A DNA stretch of 64,000 bases from Cheilinus undulatus (taxonomy: Eukaryota; Chordata; Actinopteri; Labriformes; Labridae). The DNA lies in contig NC_054882.1 in NCBI RefSeq assembly GCF_018320785.1, forward strand, positions 26,044,719 to 26,108,718. Reading direction: 5' to 3'. The notes beneath the pieces are model-generated. The model did no database searches. It was not told the origin of the DNA and saw nothing but the letters and a program-made list of their open reading frames with translations. The first letter of the stretch is position 1, and the number at the start of each line of letters is the position of its first letter. This document shows positions 24,801 through 36,729 of this stretch, piece by piece. The translations under genes and the position numbers were made by a program.

Positions 24801-27735
24801 TACATTTAGTGATTGTAAACTGTGTTCAAAGGCAGTCTGGAAGCAATATTTGCTCCCTATAAATACTTGACATTCTTTAGAATAAATGCAGTTCATATAA
24901 GGTGACACTGTCAGTAAAAGAAGCCCTGAAAGGATCATCTGCTATAATGCTGCTTTCCACAAAACTTCTGGATGTAAGAGAAAGTATTTAGGGGCTTTCA
25001 AAAGAGAAACTCATCTCAAGCATATGTTGTCTGTTAGGGTTTCATGTCGGCCTACCTCGCTGTCTCCCCCCTTGGCGTTCTCTTCTTCCTCTTCGTCTAC
25101 TCCTTGCAGGAGCTCATTCAGACGCTCCCTCTCTGTCTGGGTCAAAAACACCTGGCACCCCTCGCCACTTACTAGCTGATGCATATGGACAAAAAGAAAA
25201 AAAAGACTGACAGTCATTATTTACATTTGTACTCATCTTCATTGGTGGCCTAGTTGGCCTAAAATGTGTTTTTTTCTTGAGCTGAAGACAAATATTCCCT
25301 CACTGGAAAAACAAACAGTCTAGAGACTTGCTCCCAGTCATGCGATATACCCCAAGCACTGCATTTGGCCCGACATGAACTTTGACATACCTCAATGTTT
25401 CTCTTGACAAAGTCCTTCTGTTTTGTCTTGCCTTTGGAAGCTCCACTGTGGCTGCCTTCAAACTGCTCTTCAACAGTCTCCTTGTGGCCTACTTCAAATG
25501 ATTCTGTCCAGCTGTCTGGCATCTTTACACCTGTCAGGTAAGACACACTTAAGATTCTAGGAGGTAAATATCTAAAAGTGAGCCAAAGCCTTGATAATAG
25601 CCCAAAGCCAAGTCTGCTGAGAAGTTACAGCACTTCTGAGTGCTCTTATTCTGTCACCTAATCATTATTTCTGCCCTACGGGCATTGACTTCATTTTTAA
25701 AGAAGCCACAAGCTCAGGAAATTGTTTATGAGTTGCATAGTGGGTGAACTGTTAGGCATTCACTTCTGGAAAACTGCTTAATATCTGGGGAAGTGCCATG
25801 AATTCTGCACCTCTCTGTCATGAGGGGAAGAATGCAGCAACTGTAACTTCAACAAGCTTATGGCGCCATCAAGTGCACAATCCAGGGAATACAAGATGAA
25901 ATTAAATACAATGCCTACAAAAAGTATTCGCCCTCTTGGATGTTTTACCCTTTTATTGATTCTATAACTCAATCATGGTCCATATAGTTGGACTTTTTTG
26001 ACAAAAAAGACACAAAACCCTCTTAAATATCAAAGTGTAAACAGATTTTTACAAAGTAATGTCAACTGAATAAAAAATGTTGTGTAAATTAAGTGACTGC
26101 ATAAAAATTCACCCCATTCAAGTTAGTATTAGTAGATAAATCTTTGGCTGTATTCACAGCACTGAGCCGGTATTGATAGGTCTCAATCAGGTTTGCACAT
26201 CTGGACACTGCAATTTTACTCCATTATTCTTTGCAAAACTGTTAAAGCTCTGTCAGGTTGCACGAGCCTCCGGTGTGAACAGCCCTTTCAAGTCCAGCCA
26301 CAAATCCTCTATTGGATTGAGGTCTGGGCTTTGACTCAGCCACTCCAGAACATTCACCTTGTTGTCTTTTAACAATTTCTGTGCAGCTTTTGCTGTATGC
26401 TTGGGGTCAATGTCCTGCTTGAAAATAAATGTTCTCCCAAGTTGTAGTTCTTTTGCCAACTAAACAAGATTGTCCTCCAGGATTTTGCTGTAAGTTGGCA
26501 CATTCATTTTACCTTCTACCATCACATTGTCTTGAGGAAACCAGTGCCAAGGGCCTGCCTGTTCCTGGGGGCTGAAGTCTTGGTTTATGGACAATTATTC
26601 CTTCTATGTCTTGCTCTATTCTGTCTTCATTCTGTTCATATTTCTTCAAACAATTACAAAGATGGAGAAGGAACAATAAGCAGTGTTTTTGCCAAGCCAA
26701 TGGCATTTTTCAATCGGATCCACTCTCCCAGAGTGACTGGTTTGAGTTTGAGTTTTGTGTATGTTTAAATGACAAAAAAAAACACCCAATCATGCTGCTT
26801 TTCTTTTATTCTCACTTACTTTGTTCAGAGTGTTTTCTGTCTCTGGTGTGGTCACATTCAGGAACCTCAGTTTCAAACACATGCACAAAGGCCTCCTCCT
26901 CTGTCCCTTTAAGAGAAGATATTTAATCAGAATATAATGTACTACATTAACCACACTGTTCTTTGCCATGGTTCCTAATGTTGACCCTTACCTGTGGGTG
27001 ATTCAAGAGCCAAAAACAACCTTGTGTTCAAAGCTTCGTGGGCACATTCAGCATGACCTTCAGGCATACTCTGCTGCAAAATAATATAGATTTTACATCA
27101 CTTAGAACATTTTTTGTAAGATTTACACTTGAAGTGACCTGAAAATGAGACTGGGTCTACCTGGAGCTCTTGCCAGAGTCTTGCTTGAAGTTCTTTCCTT
27201 TGACGTCTGACTTCTGTTTCTCTGCAGATCTTTTCGGACAATATTTCATCAAGTCGCCTCATTTCCTCAATGGCTCTCTGTAGTCTTGAATCTTCTCTCT
27301 CTTCATCAGTAACTTTTTCGTGACCTAGAAGATGCACATAGCTATATTGCAGAAAGTGTCTGCTTGATACTTTAAATTGAACCATCCAAATAGTGTAAGT
27401 ACATTCCCTCTGTGGGTTGAGGAAAGCTGACCTTTATCATGACCTGTGGCAGATAAGTCCATGACAGTCTCTTTAGAGCAACTCTGGATCTACATGGGAT
27501 ATATTTCTTCAGTCACCAAAGTTTGTCAGGAAGTCATTATGATGTTAAAATGTCAGTGTTCTGACTCATTTACCTGAATACCAGTATCGTCGTTGCTCAA
27601 AACAACAAGTGAAAATGGAGTCGTTGGATAAACTCTGTCATTATGCGGCAATGACACGCTCGACACTCGGATACCTGTTTGTTCACTCGATGCAGGTCGT
27701 GAAATATCCTCTAAACTTCCTCTTATTATTTCCAT
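21858..27735 (-). CDS. fsip1: Fibrous sheath-interacting protein 1, eight coding exons, 3' end not found
   Basis: FSIP1 is a coiled-coil protein of the sperm-tail fibrous sheath and of cilia. Exons on the complement: 27574-27735, 27432-27489, 27161-27324, 26992-27073, 26820-26906, 25391-25530, 25056-25175 and 21858-22022. They total 978 bp (326 codons) and all join in phase with GT/AG sites. The start MEIIRGSLEDISRPAS matches the recalled human start MDIIKGNLDGISKPAS. Residues 75-128 form a charged coiled coil (LQRAIEEMRRLDEILSEK). The segment QKDFVKRNIE followed by ERERLNELL matches the family core. The last exon (GYTPEPSELEHLNNIDSKI) matches the human GYELAVTQHQQLAEIDIKL region. The donor after it (GTATGT) shows more exons follow, but none was found to its left. 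The start was chosen because upstream in-frame sequence is an intron acceptor (AG at 27758-27759). Confidence 0.85.
22170..22400 (-). mobile_element. Tc1-like transposase C-terminal remnant in FSIP1 intron 7
   Basis: On the minus strand it encodes WPDPNPIEN, the degenerate form of the Tc1 PDLNPIE block that precedes the last catalytic acidic residue region. A relative lies at 58870-59310. Stops follow at once, so it is dead. Confidence 0.65.
22401..25055. other. FSIP1 intron 7, nothing further recognised
   Basis: This is the rest of the ~3-kb intron between exons 25056-25175 and 21858-22022. The 89-codon minus frame at 23825-24094 has no family match. AGCTAGC-rich words occur near 22880-22920. 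Confidence 0.4.
25905..26545 (-). mobile_element. Tc1-like transposon fragment in FSIP1 intron 5
   Basis: The minus strand encodes a transposase piece (QDIDPKHTAKA, then SPDLNPIEDLW), covering the second and third catalytic blocks, with one internal stop. The left edge carries the inverted end GCCTACAAAAAGTATTCGCC and GGATGTTTTACCCTTTTATT. The same end closes the plus-strand copy at 48025-48886. The 5' half is missing. Confidence 0.8.
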
Positions 27736-27759
27736 CGTGTGATTTCTCGACCCTCGGCT

Positions 27760-28678
27760 AAAGAAAAAGGTGAGACAAGACAATATATGAAAGACTGTTT
27801 GGCTAAAATACTTGTCAATAAAAACTTGCTAGTGTTTTTCCGCCTCTTTTGGTAACTATGGACGTAAACTCTCCCGGATGTTGTAACTATGGAAATATGC
27901 ATTTGTTGCTACGGCTACTGGACGGAAACGAGGCGGCGTAGTCGCTTGACGGGAATTCAGGCTTTGTTTAGTGATCCGAGTCATTTGGCTTAACTCTGCA
28001 AGAAGAGCCAGCTCTTTAAACTCCGAAACGACTCTTCATTTGGCTGCCAGTTTGCTTCATTTGACATGCTAAATTAAGCAATGTCATGACATATGTTTGA
28101 TATTTTTGCTAGTCTCTTACTCCAATCATGTTTTTAAGCTAATAACATTATAATTTGTATATATTTTTGGAAATACACTGTTTCCTTAAAACACCTTATG
28201 CATCAGATAAAACCTGCTTACTGTCTGGGCTGTATGGCACACCTGATAACATTAATACATCAAGCCCGATTCATTAGGGTTACCACAGCAAAGTTTCAGG
28301 AGCAGGACCATTCTTCTCTCTTTCATTTTACACAACCCTACATCCCACTCCCTTCCTTGTCAAATGAGAATGAAATTAAACTGCTCTCTAACGGGATCTG
28401 GTTCTTACTTTCTCATAGAAAAAGAGTTGGCTCTCTGGACCGATTCGTTCTGGAACGACACATCACTCGTAGTCGCAATCAACGCAGCTAGCTAGCGCAA
28501 CGGGTAGTAAGCTAGTTTGTTGGGAGCTAGCTAGCGGTTAGCTGTAGCAGTACCGCTCGACTCCTCCCATCCGTTTATTTTAGTTAAATTTCATTACCTC
28601 GGTGAAGCTGAGATATTGGAGATAAATGTATTCTGTTTGACAAAGCAAGGGTGGAGGGTTAGAGGCCGTGCTTTTGCG
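27760..28678. promoter_or_regulatory. Shared upstream region of divergent FSIP1 and SUSD6
   Basis: FSIP1 reads left from here and SUSD6 reads right. A likely SUSD6 untranslated exon ends at 28678 before the donor GTAAGTAAGT. The FSIP1 coding exon is preceded by an acceptor, so its first untranslated exon also lies here. CpG-containing words are denser than in the surroundings (for example 27925-27955 and 28480-28560). Bidirectional promoter function is inferred. Confidence 0.5.
27905..27918 (-). promoter_or_regulatory. RFX X-box upstream of FSIP1
   Basis: The minus strand reads GTAGCCGTAGCAAC. It fits the X-box consensus GTNRCC, a 0-3 bp spacer, RGYAAC at every defined position, with a 2-bp spacer. 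It lies 170 bp upstream of the FSIP1 ATG. RFX factors drive ciliary and flagellar genes, which suits FSIP1. Confidence 0.6.
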
Positions 28679-29305
28679 GTAAGTAAGTAACATTTACCGA
28701 ATGGCCATTTAATGTCTAGCTAGCGTAACGGTGAGTTTCCTAACGGGCTAATATCGATCGCATGGTATAATTTAACGAACTAACAATGAAGTACGATGTT
28801 CTCTGATGAATATCGGTTTTCTATAACGTAACGTAGTTGCACTGGTGCTGTCTGGTTGTCGTCAACACCATCTAACCGCTATATGAATGTTGTGTCTTTT
28901 GTTTTGGCCTCGTTCGCTTGAACGTTTCGGAACAGCTAATAAGAAAGCTCGCTATTGTTAGCCACTGGGATGAAACATTTTTACTCAGTTTCACTTCTTT
29001 AAATGTAGTATATGACGCTGAATTTAGTCGTTGAAAAGATTACAGAGGAACTGAAAAGGTGGAGTTGCTGTATGCTTAGTAACTGTTTGCTTTGTATATG
29101 TTTATCCCCATCTCGGTGTGTTGTCATTGTACCATGTCCCACAATCACGCCCATTTCTCTGGCAGCCGTCCAGGCTCTGCAGAGTACCTGCACCAGGCAG
29201 GTGTCAGAGGATTGCCAAGGGAATGGCCTTCTAAGCATGATACACTTATGAAAATGCATGGTCATTTTCTTCTCATATCAGGTTGAGTTGTCTCTACAGG
29301 GGAAG

Positions 29306-32300
29306 ATGTGCAATGGAATGATAGAGTCAACATCAAAAGCCTGTTTGGCCCGCACCTCAGCCACTAAGCGATCCCTCGTACTGCTGGTGGTATTTTCTGC
29401 AGTGTCCACCGGACAAGGGACAGGTAAGAGAGGCAAAATCTGTGGTTCATACCCAAATTGCAAATGTGTAAATTCATTTTTAAGGGTGCTGTTTGTTGTG
29501 CCATAAAAACAAATTGATTCGAAGATATTTTCATTGCAATATTGGTTGAGATATCATCGTCCACTTAACTAAACAAATAATCTGTCATATAGTCATTGCT
29601 AAACTTGACTATGGAGTAGTTTTAGCTCATTAAAAATCCAATATTTCAAGATAAAAGTTGAACCATCTTAAGATGTAACATCAAGTTTTTGCCTATAGTT
29701 TTCAGTAGGACAGGAAACACTAGAAATTCACCAGTAATGATACCAGGCTAAAAGGTGCAACTGTTACATATCCAATTTGAAATAAATACTGTTTGTTAGT
29801 TTGTGTTAATACCTGTTAATGTTGTATGACAGTGTCCAGAAATAATTCTGTAAGCAAAATGAGTTATTTTGACTGATAAAATTCACTTGCATTCTATTGT
29901 AGATATGAAACAAGATATTAACTGTATCTTCTTAATTGTCTATTTGTACTTAAGATTGCAAAGCATACAAGAATAGTTTTATTAATATGTACTTTCCTTG
30001 TTTAACTACTTAGCAAAGAGAGAGCAGAGTCTCAAGTTTTCCCAGTAGCTCTCAAATAAAGCATAACATTGTGAAGTGTTTATTGGTTATCCTTTGATCA
30101 GAAAGTACAATGTGTACTTGTTATGTTCACCACCTGTATGTGTTGCCATCACAAAACCTTTCTGGTACAGAAGGTTACCTTAGGTCATTCTGTATCCCTT
30201 CTGCTCATTGCTTAAATATATATATAAAACCAGGCTCAAAATATTTGTCTTTTCGGTTTAACTATTTCGAATCATTTCATCATCGTCTTCTTCTGTCTTC
30301 TCTTTCTAGGATGTGTGAGGCCTTACATGGTCCAGAACAGCTGGGTAAACCTCACCGAAACCAACAGGGGCTCGTTCCCTGTGGGCACAGTACTGAAGTA
30401 CAGCTGTGACCCTGGTTACCTACCCGATGGACCCAGCATTCTCACCTGCACCACACAGGGACGCTGGACCTCTGACCCTCCTCGCTGTATACGCAGCGGT
30501 GGTAAGTTATTCTTTTCTTGACTGGCTGCATTTAGCTTATAAGACAGCAGCTGTGCCACCTGGGGAGCAGTGGCAAGTGCCAGAACTATAGTGGTACGTC
30601 AGTATTCCTATATTGTGTCCCATTGATTCAGTGACATGTTCCATTTATTCAGTGGTAATTGCCTTGGCTGATGGCATGACACTTGGGGAGCCAGGGGTAT
30701 GTACTACTTGACTGTCACTAGTACCATCTTCCACCACTGTGATGAATATTACTGAAATGTAATTTTTTATTTATTAACTAGGTAATTGCAACATGGTGAT
30801 GTTATCATGGGAAGAAGAAGTGATTTCATTCACATATCCTTGTCCTTGGTACCACTAAGCTTGAAGTAAAATGTATCTGAGCTAACAAAGTTAGCCTAGC
30901 CACAGTCAGAATAGCCAATAGCAGAAAGAGTACAATCCTACTTTGAATCATTCCCAACCTGAGGAAATACTTTGACTGGCTAACCTGTTTCTGTCAACAT
31001 TATATATTATTGAATGGCAAAGACGTTAGGCTGCATGTATTGATTACACCTGGTATGGTTTCATTGCAATATCAAGTGTATAATACTGTGTTCATTTCTG
31101 TGTTGTGGGTCTTATTTACAAAAGACTAAAACTTCTGTACTTTCACTTGTTTTCAGATTTGTGCTGCATTTTGTCTTTCCCATGATTTTTGCCAGTTTTG
31201 CTTACCTTTAAATCTGAATGTTTATTTTCTTCTTTAGCTTGTCTACCCCTCTCCAAACCTGAGAATGGGGGCTACACCTGTCACCCAACCCCTTGTCGAA
31301 TGTTTTCTCATGGCACTGTCATCGAGTTCTTCTGTGATGAGGGCTTCATTCTCACCGGGGACTATTATTACCTGACCTGTCAGGATGGACAGTGGGACGG
31401 CCCCATGCAGATCAGCTGTGTGAGCCAAGGTTTGTTCAGCCCTCAATCTCTGATCTATCTCCAGTCTATCAACAGTTAACATTGATGTATTTAATGGCTG
31501 ATTTTGAGCTTATTGAAGGCCATTTTTATTTGCTTTTGTAGATAAATTAGTCTGTTAAAGACATGGATACGATATCTCTTTTCTATCTCTTTTAATTCAG
31601 TTCTAAGTATCATAAAATGTATTTCTTCACTTTTTTTTGTTATTCTCTGTTCTTCTTTTAACTGTAAAGAACTACTAAACATGTCAGAATATGTGACTTA
31701 ATATTGACATTGGGAGATACTGACTTTATTCTTGAATGTGTTCTCCTTTTAAGGTTGTATAAGGCCATCTACAGTGCAGCATGGAACAACTAACCTAACA
31801 GACACCAACAGGAACCTGTTTCCAGTGAGCACAGTACTGCAGTACAGCTGTGACCCTGGTTACCTGCCAGATGGACCAAGCATCCTCACCTGCACTTCAC
31901 TGGGACAGTGGTCTTCTGAGCCTCCTCACTGCGTACACAGTGACGGTAAATACACTCTTCCCCACAATCCTATGACCCGTGCGTTGATGATTTTAGCCTT
32001 TCTCTACATGCTGAGCTTAAAGGGGACATATTGGACAAAAATCCCCTTTTCAGGCTTTTCTAACTAAACTATGTGTCCCTGGTCTGTCCACAATCCCCTC
32101 AAGTACCAGAAAAATCCCTCCCCTCCCTCCCTCTCTTTATCCACATTTCAGCAAATTTGTGCTGAAACAAGCCATTCTCAGATTTTCCCCTCATGATGTC
32201 ATGTGGGGAGTAAGCACTGCCCCCAGGTCCGGTTGGCCCTCCCCCGCTTGGAAGAAAGTTCTGCCCCCCTCTCCTGATCTTCCTCTGATCTGCCAGCTGA

Positions 32301-35127
32301 GAGGAGGATCAGGAGAGCCACATCCATTAAGCCACATCCATTTCCTGAGAGGGCTGGAGTCAGAGGCAGAGTCAATCAGCTCATTAACATTTAAAGCCAC
32401 AGACACAGAAACAGCACGCTCTGAGCAGGGCTGAAACAGAGGGGTTTTTAGACATACAAAAATCCTATACTAGAGTGTTTATTCAGCAAGAGACTTCACA
32501 GGCATGTTTTGGGAACCTCTGAGATCAATATAAACTTGTCTTAAAACAGTAAAATATATCCCTTTTAACTGTCACTTACAGTTTAACTTTTTAAGCTAAT
32601 ATCTGCTGAAACCAATATTAAGCCAATAATGTCATACATCCCTAATCTTTAACACTATCTTAAGGCAGCATAAACTGCCAATAAACTCCAGGCCTGTAGT
32701 AAGAAGCAAAATCAGCATATTGATAATACATTTTTAAGACCACACCTTGTTCATAACAAGGCTAAGGCTAAAATGAAACACAGCTTCACATTCTGTGAGA
32801 ATGCATAGAACAGTTTTCCTCTAGTATTACGATACCAGTATATCTAACTGAACATGTCTGTTTTTCATGTTACATAAAGGTGTTCAGATGTTTTATTATG
32901 GTGTGTATGCCAGTTTTAGCCTTATTTTTCCAGCTAACAATATTCACACCGAACAAATGATACACATTAAAATGTAATTTAAGACATTAATCAAAAGCCA
33001 GAGTGTTTTGCCTCTCATATTAGCATGTACTGCAACCTGAATAGATGATACTTGCTTTAGAATACCATTGTCAAGATTATTCACTTATTTAACTCAAATG
33101 TAAGTTTTATTATTAATGTCATTTTTTATGTTTTCTTTTAATTTGACGTGAGTTTTCAACATCTGGTCTATCTTACTTGGTTCGATTTCAGTTCAATCAA
33201 TCGGTGAGTCTTTTTTGTAGAGCACTACGCCATAGCTAATATTATGTCAAGACTCTTTACAAAGAGGGTAGGTCCAGACTTTGCTCTTTGATGTTGTATT
33301 ACTTATGAAGATCAAACATTTATCCACCATCAGCTCAACACTAAACTTACTATTGAAGAGAATTCTAAAGTTTTCTTTGTTAAATGTAATATAGACAACA
33401 CCTGTGATCGTTTATTTTTAATGGAAAATTTAAATGCGTTTTTTACTGTTCTGTTCTATTTTCCAGGCTGTATACGACCCTCTACTGTGCAGCACGGCTC
33501 GACTAACCTGACAGAAACCAACAGAAGCTCATTCTCAGTGGGAACAGTTCTGGAGTACCACTGTGATCCGGGTTACCTGGCAGATGGACCCAGTGTCCTC
33601 ACCTGCACCACCTCAGGACACTGGACCTCTCAACCTCCTCGTTGTGTACGCAGCGACGGTAACAACACATCTCCTTAAACCTCTCATGAAACATCTTTAC
33701 AGTTGGAATCAGCATATTTATTTTAAAAAAAGCATTACATGTTAGGTGTGTTAAAATTTGGGATTTGTTATTTTTTAATTTGATAGTTCTTTGGATTCTG
33801 TGTACTAGTGAACCAAACCTCAGTGCTAGAGCTAATGTATTCACCGTGTTCTTTTTATCATGAACAGTGTGCCAGTCTCCATATCAACCAGAGAATGGGG
33901 GCTACACCTGCCACCCCTCCTCGTGTGGGAGACTTTCTCACGGTACCGTGGTTGAATATTTCTGTGATGAAGGCTATATTCTGAAAGGGGACTACAAATA
34001 CCTGACCTGTCAGTACGGGGAATGGGACAGTCAAATGAAGATAAGCTGCATCATGGAACAAGGTAAAAATAGACACACTGGTAAGACAAGTGTAGCATGA
34101 GAAGAATAATCAGCATAACCACTGTATTCATAATTATTTATATTTTTAGACCGGGATACAACCCTACCACTGGGGATGCCTGCCTTGTCCATAGTGGCAT
34201 CCACAGCCAGCTCGGTGGCTCTGATCCTGCTTCTGGTGGTTCTGTTTGTACTTCTGCAGCCAAAACTTAAGTCCCTTCACCGGTGAGTCTGTCTTCATAT
34301 CATTCTGAGGAGCTGAAGGCGTTTGTCCACATAGTTTTTCTGGCAGGGACTGAACATTGTGTGATAACTGTAGCTGACAATAAAAAGGGAAATAAACAGG
34401 CTTTCCAGCAGTGTAAGATTTATTGCCAAGAAGCAATGTTAAAACAAAGAAATAACCTACCAAACAAATTTCCCTACATTTTTGTGCTACGTATATGCAT
34501 CTCGTACACAAATTTCCATAGTAATCCAAAGGTGTGCTATACTTCTATACATGGTGTTCATTGATTGTGAAAGCACAAGCATGGGGAATATTAATCTTAT
34601 TCTGGTTTTCCTCCCCAGGCGTGACCAGGGTGTGACAGGCCAGCCTGTGTCCATCATGGTGGAGGGAGTCCAGGTGACTCTGCCCTCCTATGAAGAAGCT
34701 GTGAGTGGTAGCAGAGCCTCGTCATCAGCTCTCAGCTCAGAGTCTCGGGTTCAGATAGTGCTGTCCGAGGGTCAGCACGTCACAGCACCTGAGGCAGGCC
34801 CCTCTCGACCTTCGTCCCTCAAACAGCAACAGTCAGAGATGGCTGTGGTCCACCCTGTACCACCATCCTCATCATCCTCTCCATCACCCTCTCCCTCATC
34901 CTCCACCTGGGTACTGGAGCAAGTAGGCGCTGCCGCTCCTTCGTCCTCACAAAGACGGCGGTCAGCTGGTAGTGAGCAACACAGCCTGTCTCTGGACTCT
35001 GAGTTTGACTACTCTGATGGTAAAAAACCCTCTTCATATTCACTTTTAACTCATTTCATCCACACTTAGCACTCATGCAAATACTCCTCTGTTGTTTTCA
35101 GATATGCCCTTACTGAAGGAGGCCTGA
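29306..35127 (+). CDS. susd6: Sushi domain-containing protein 6 with five sushi domains
   Basis: This is a single-pass membrane protein. Human SUSD6 is a p53 target and, with TMEM127 and the ubiquitin ligase WWP2, promotes MHC class I turnover. Exons: 29306-29423, 30310-30501, 31238-31429, 31754-31945, 33467-33658, 33868-34062, 34150-34282, 34619-35019, 35102-35127. They total 1641 bp (546 residues), all in phase. Residues 20-35 form the signal peptide core. Sushi exons cover residues 40-360 in the order A-B-A-A-B. Type A has four cysteines; type B has six and matches the single human domain (PENGGYTCHP, GDYKYLTC). The membrane segment (about 373-397, SIVASTASSVALILLLVV) and tail (RRDQGV, VQVTLPSYEEAV, ending MPLLKEA) match human closely. 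LPSY is a possible WW-domain ligand. Start MCNGMIES fits human MCHGRIAP. Human SUSD6 is about 303 residues. Confidence 0.9.
32017..32568. mobile_element. MITE in the SUSD6 intron between sushi exons 3 and 4
   Basis: TTAAAGGGGACATATT at the left is mirrored by AAAATATATCCCTTTTAA at the right, about 550 bp apart, with no coding frame of note. This end sequence is frequent in fish genomes. The superfamily is not determined. Confidence 0.55.
34370..34500 (+). mobile_element. End fragment of the 36730-type Tc1/mariner MITE in a SUSD6 intron
   Basis: AGATTTATTGCCAAGAAGCA and following bases match the right inverted end of the element at 36730-37278. Only one end is present, so it is a solo fragment. 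It lies between the membrane exon and the tail exon. Confidence 0.6.
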
Positions 35128-36329
35128 GAACTGCTCCAGCCTTTGGACTTTACAGAGACAACCAGCATTGCTTTTAACTTGTACTGTGAGGGGGACGCCT
35201 CCTGAGAGTTTGTCAACACAGCTGTCTACACAGACGAGTCCGACAAGAGAGGCTCTGAGTGAAGATGTGAGTCACAGGGAAAAGATCCTGTGTCCATCCC
35301 AAAGGAGAAGAAAGAAGAGATTCATGTGTACATACATGCTTACTTTTTTATTGGAACTCCCACACTATGTATGTATGTCTAATGTCTGGAGCTGGGTTTG
35401 AAAATGTAGAAGAAAAACAAAAGAATGGGCGTTGAAAGAGTTTGTCTTAAAATCCTGAATGAGCAAAGCTGCAAACTCATTTTGGGAGCGAATAATTTCA
35501 CCAGTGTCTTGATAACTGTACTTTTCATAAAATACATATCACACCATTTGAGACACAAAGATGTATAAATCATGCACACTCACAAAGATTTGTTTTGTAA
35601 AAATGCATTAGTATTTATGATTTTTTAATCACTACTCACATCATTCCACATCCCACTGTACAGTTAAAGGCTGTTTTACACCCCAGTATTAACTTTTTCA
35701 TGTCTTTTGCATCTGACTGTGGGCAAACTTTTTTAAGACTTGTTTCACGCCTGCATTCAACACATTTTGTCCTTACTAAGAGTCCAAATGTATTAGCTTC
35801 ACACACACACCCCCCTGCTCCCAATGGCCTTAGCTTTCCACTTCTATGCACAAGTACCTAAATATGTTAAATAAGGAGTTGAATGTCAGTAAAATGCCTC
35901 CACTGCTTAGTGATTTTACTTGTGGCTTTGTCAGACACTTGTACAACAGGAAATATTATTCTGTTAATTTATGCAGGCTGCTTGGATATTCCTGTTTGAA
36001 GTCTTAACAGGGAAATGTGTTTAATTTATTTGTGTACACAACGCTGTTGATCAGCCATGACTTATTTTGATGCTTTCACAGCTCTTTTTCACTTTGTCGC
36101 TTTAGTTTTCTGCTGGTACGTTTATATGTGGCTCTGTGGACAAAGAGCCAACACAAAAACGAAGTGTAGATATTCAGTGTAAAGTCAGTGTTCACTTTTT
36201 TCAACTGTCCATTAAATTTACTTTCGGACTGAGGAAGGGAATTTTATTACTTTTAGTGAGGAAGTTGCTTTAATGTTTGTAAAAAGTTCTAATTTAAGTT
36301 TACGCTGTATATACCATATGGTCATTTTG

Positions 36330-36335
36330 ATTAAA
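36330..36335 (+). other. Candidate SUSD6 polyadenylation signal (ATTAAA)
   Basis: ATTAAA lies about 1.2 kb after the SUSD6 stop, within sequence free of transposons, and GT-rich bases follow. It would give a 3' untranslated region of about 1.2 kb. Other AT-rich words are possible alternatives. Confidence 0.35.
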
Positions 36336-36729
36336 TATTAAATGATGTGTTCATCTTGCCTATACTCTTCTTTTTATAAGGCATATGATTTATCTATTTC
36401 AGCTGCAAATCAGGTCCTTTACACATCAAAATATAAGAAAATAATAAATCAACATATTTAAGGGGAAAAGAGGACATTCTACAGCTATTAAGACAGCCAG
36501 TAAATCCAAAAGGTACATGACGAAGAATTGTATGAACAAATAAACAAGCAGAGGAGCATATGGAAAAATATAGATTATATTTTCTTATTAAATAGCCTGG
36601 GTGGTTTAAGTAGAAAAGTTGTTTTTTTTTCACATACAATTATGGATAAACCTTTCCACCAAACAATACATCCAGAAGTCCAGGCTTATTCATTCATACT
36701 AATTTAGTTTTCAGTAATTTTATCAAAAT

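Noticed and set aside
26606-26926. 106-codon plus frame in the FSIP1 region
   Set aside because: It is antisense to the FSIP1 exon at 26820-26906 and has no independent support.
29130-29281. Small frame starting MSHNHAHFSG as a coding exon of SUSD6
   Set aside because: It has no counterpart in the family start, and the exon at 29306 already carries the conserved N-terminus. At most it is untranslated leader.
33192-33203. Possible 12-nt micro-exon in SUSD6 between TTTCAG and GTGAGT
   Set aside because: Splice-like words alone are weak evidence, and the known exons already join in phase without it.
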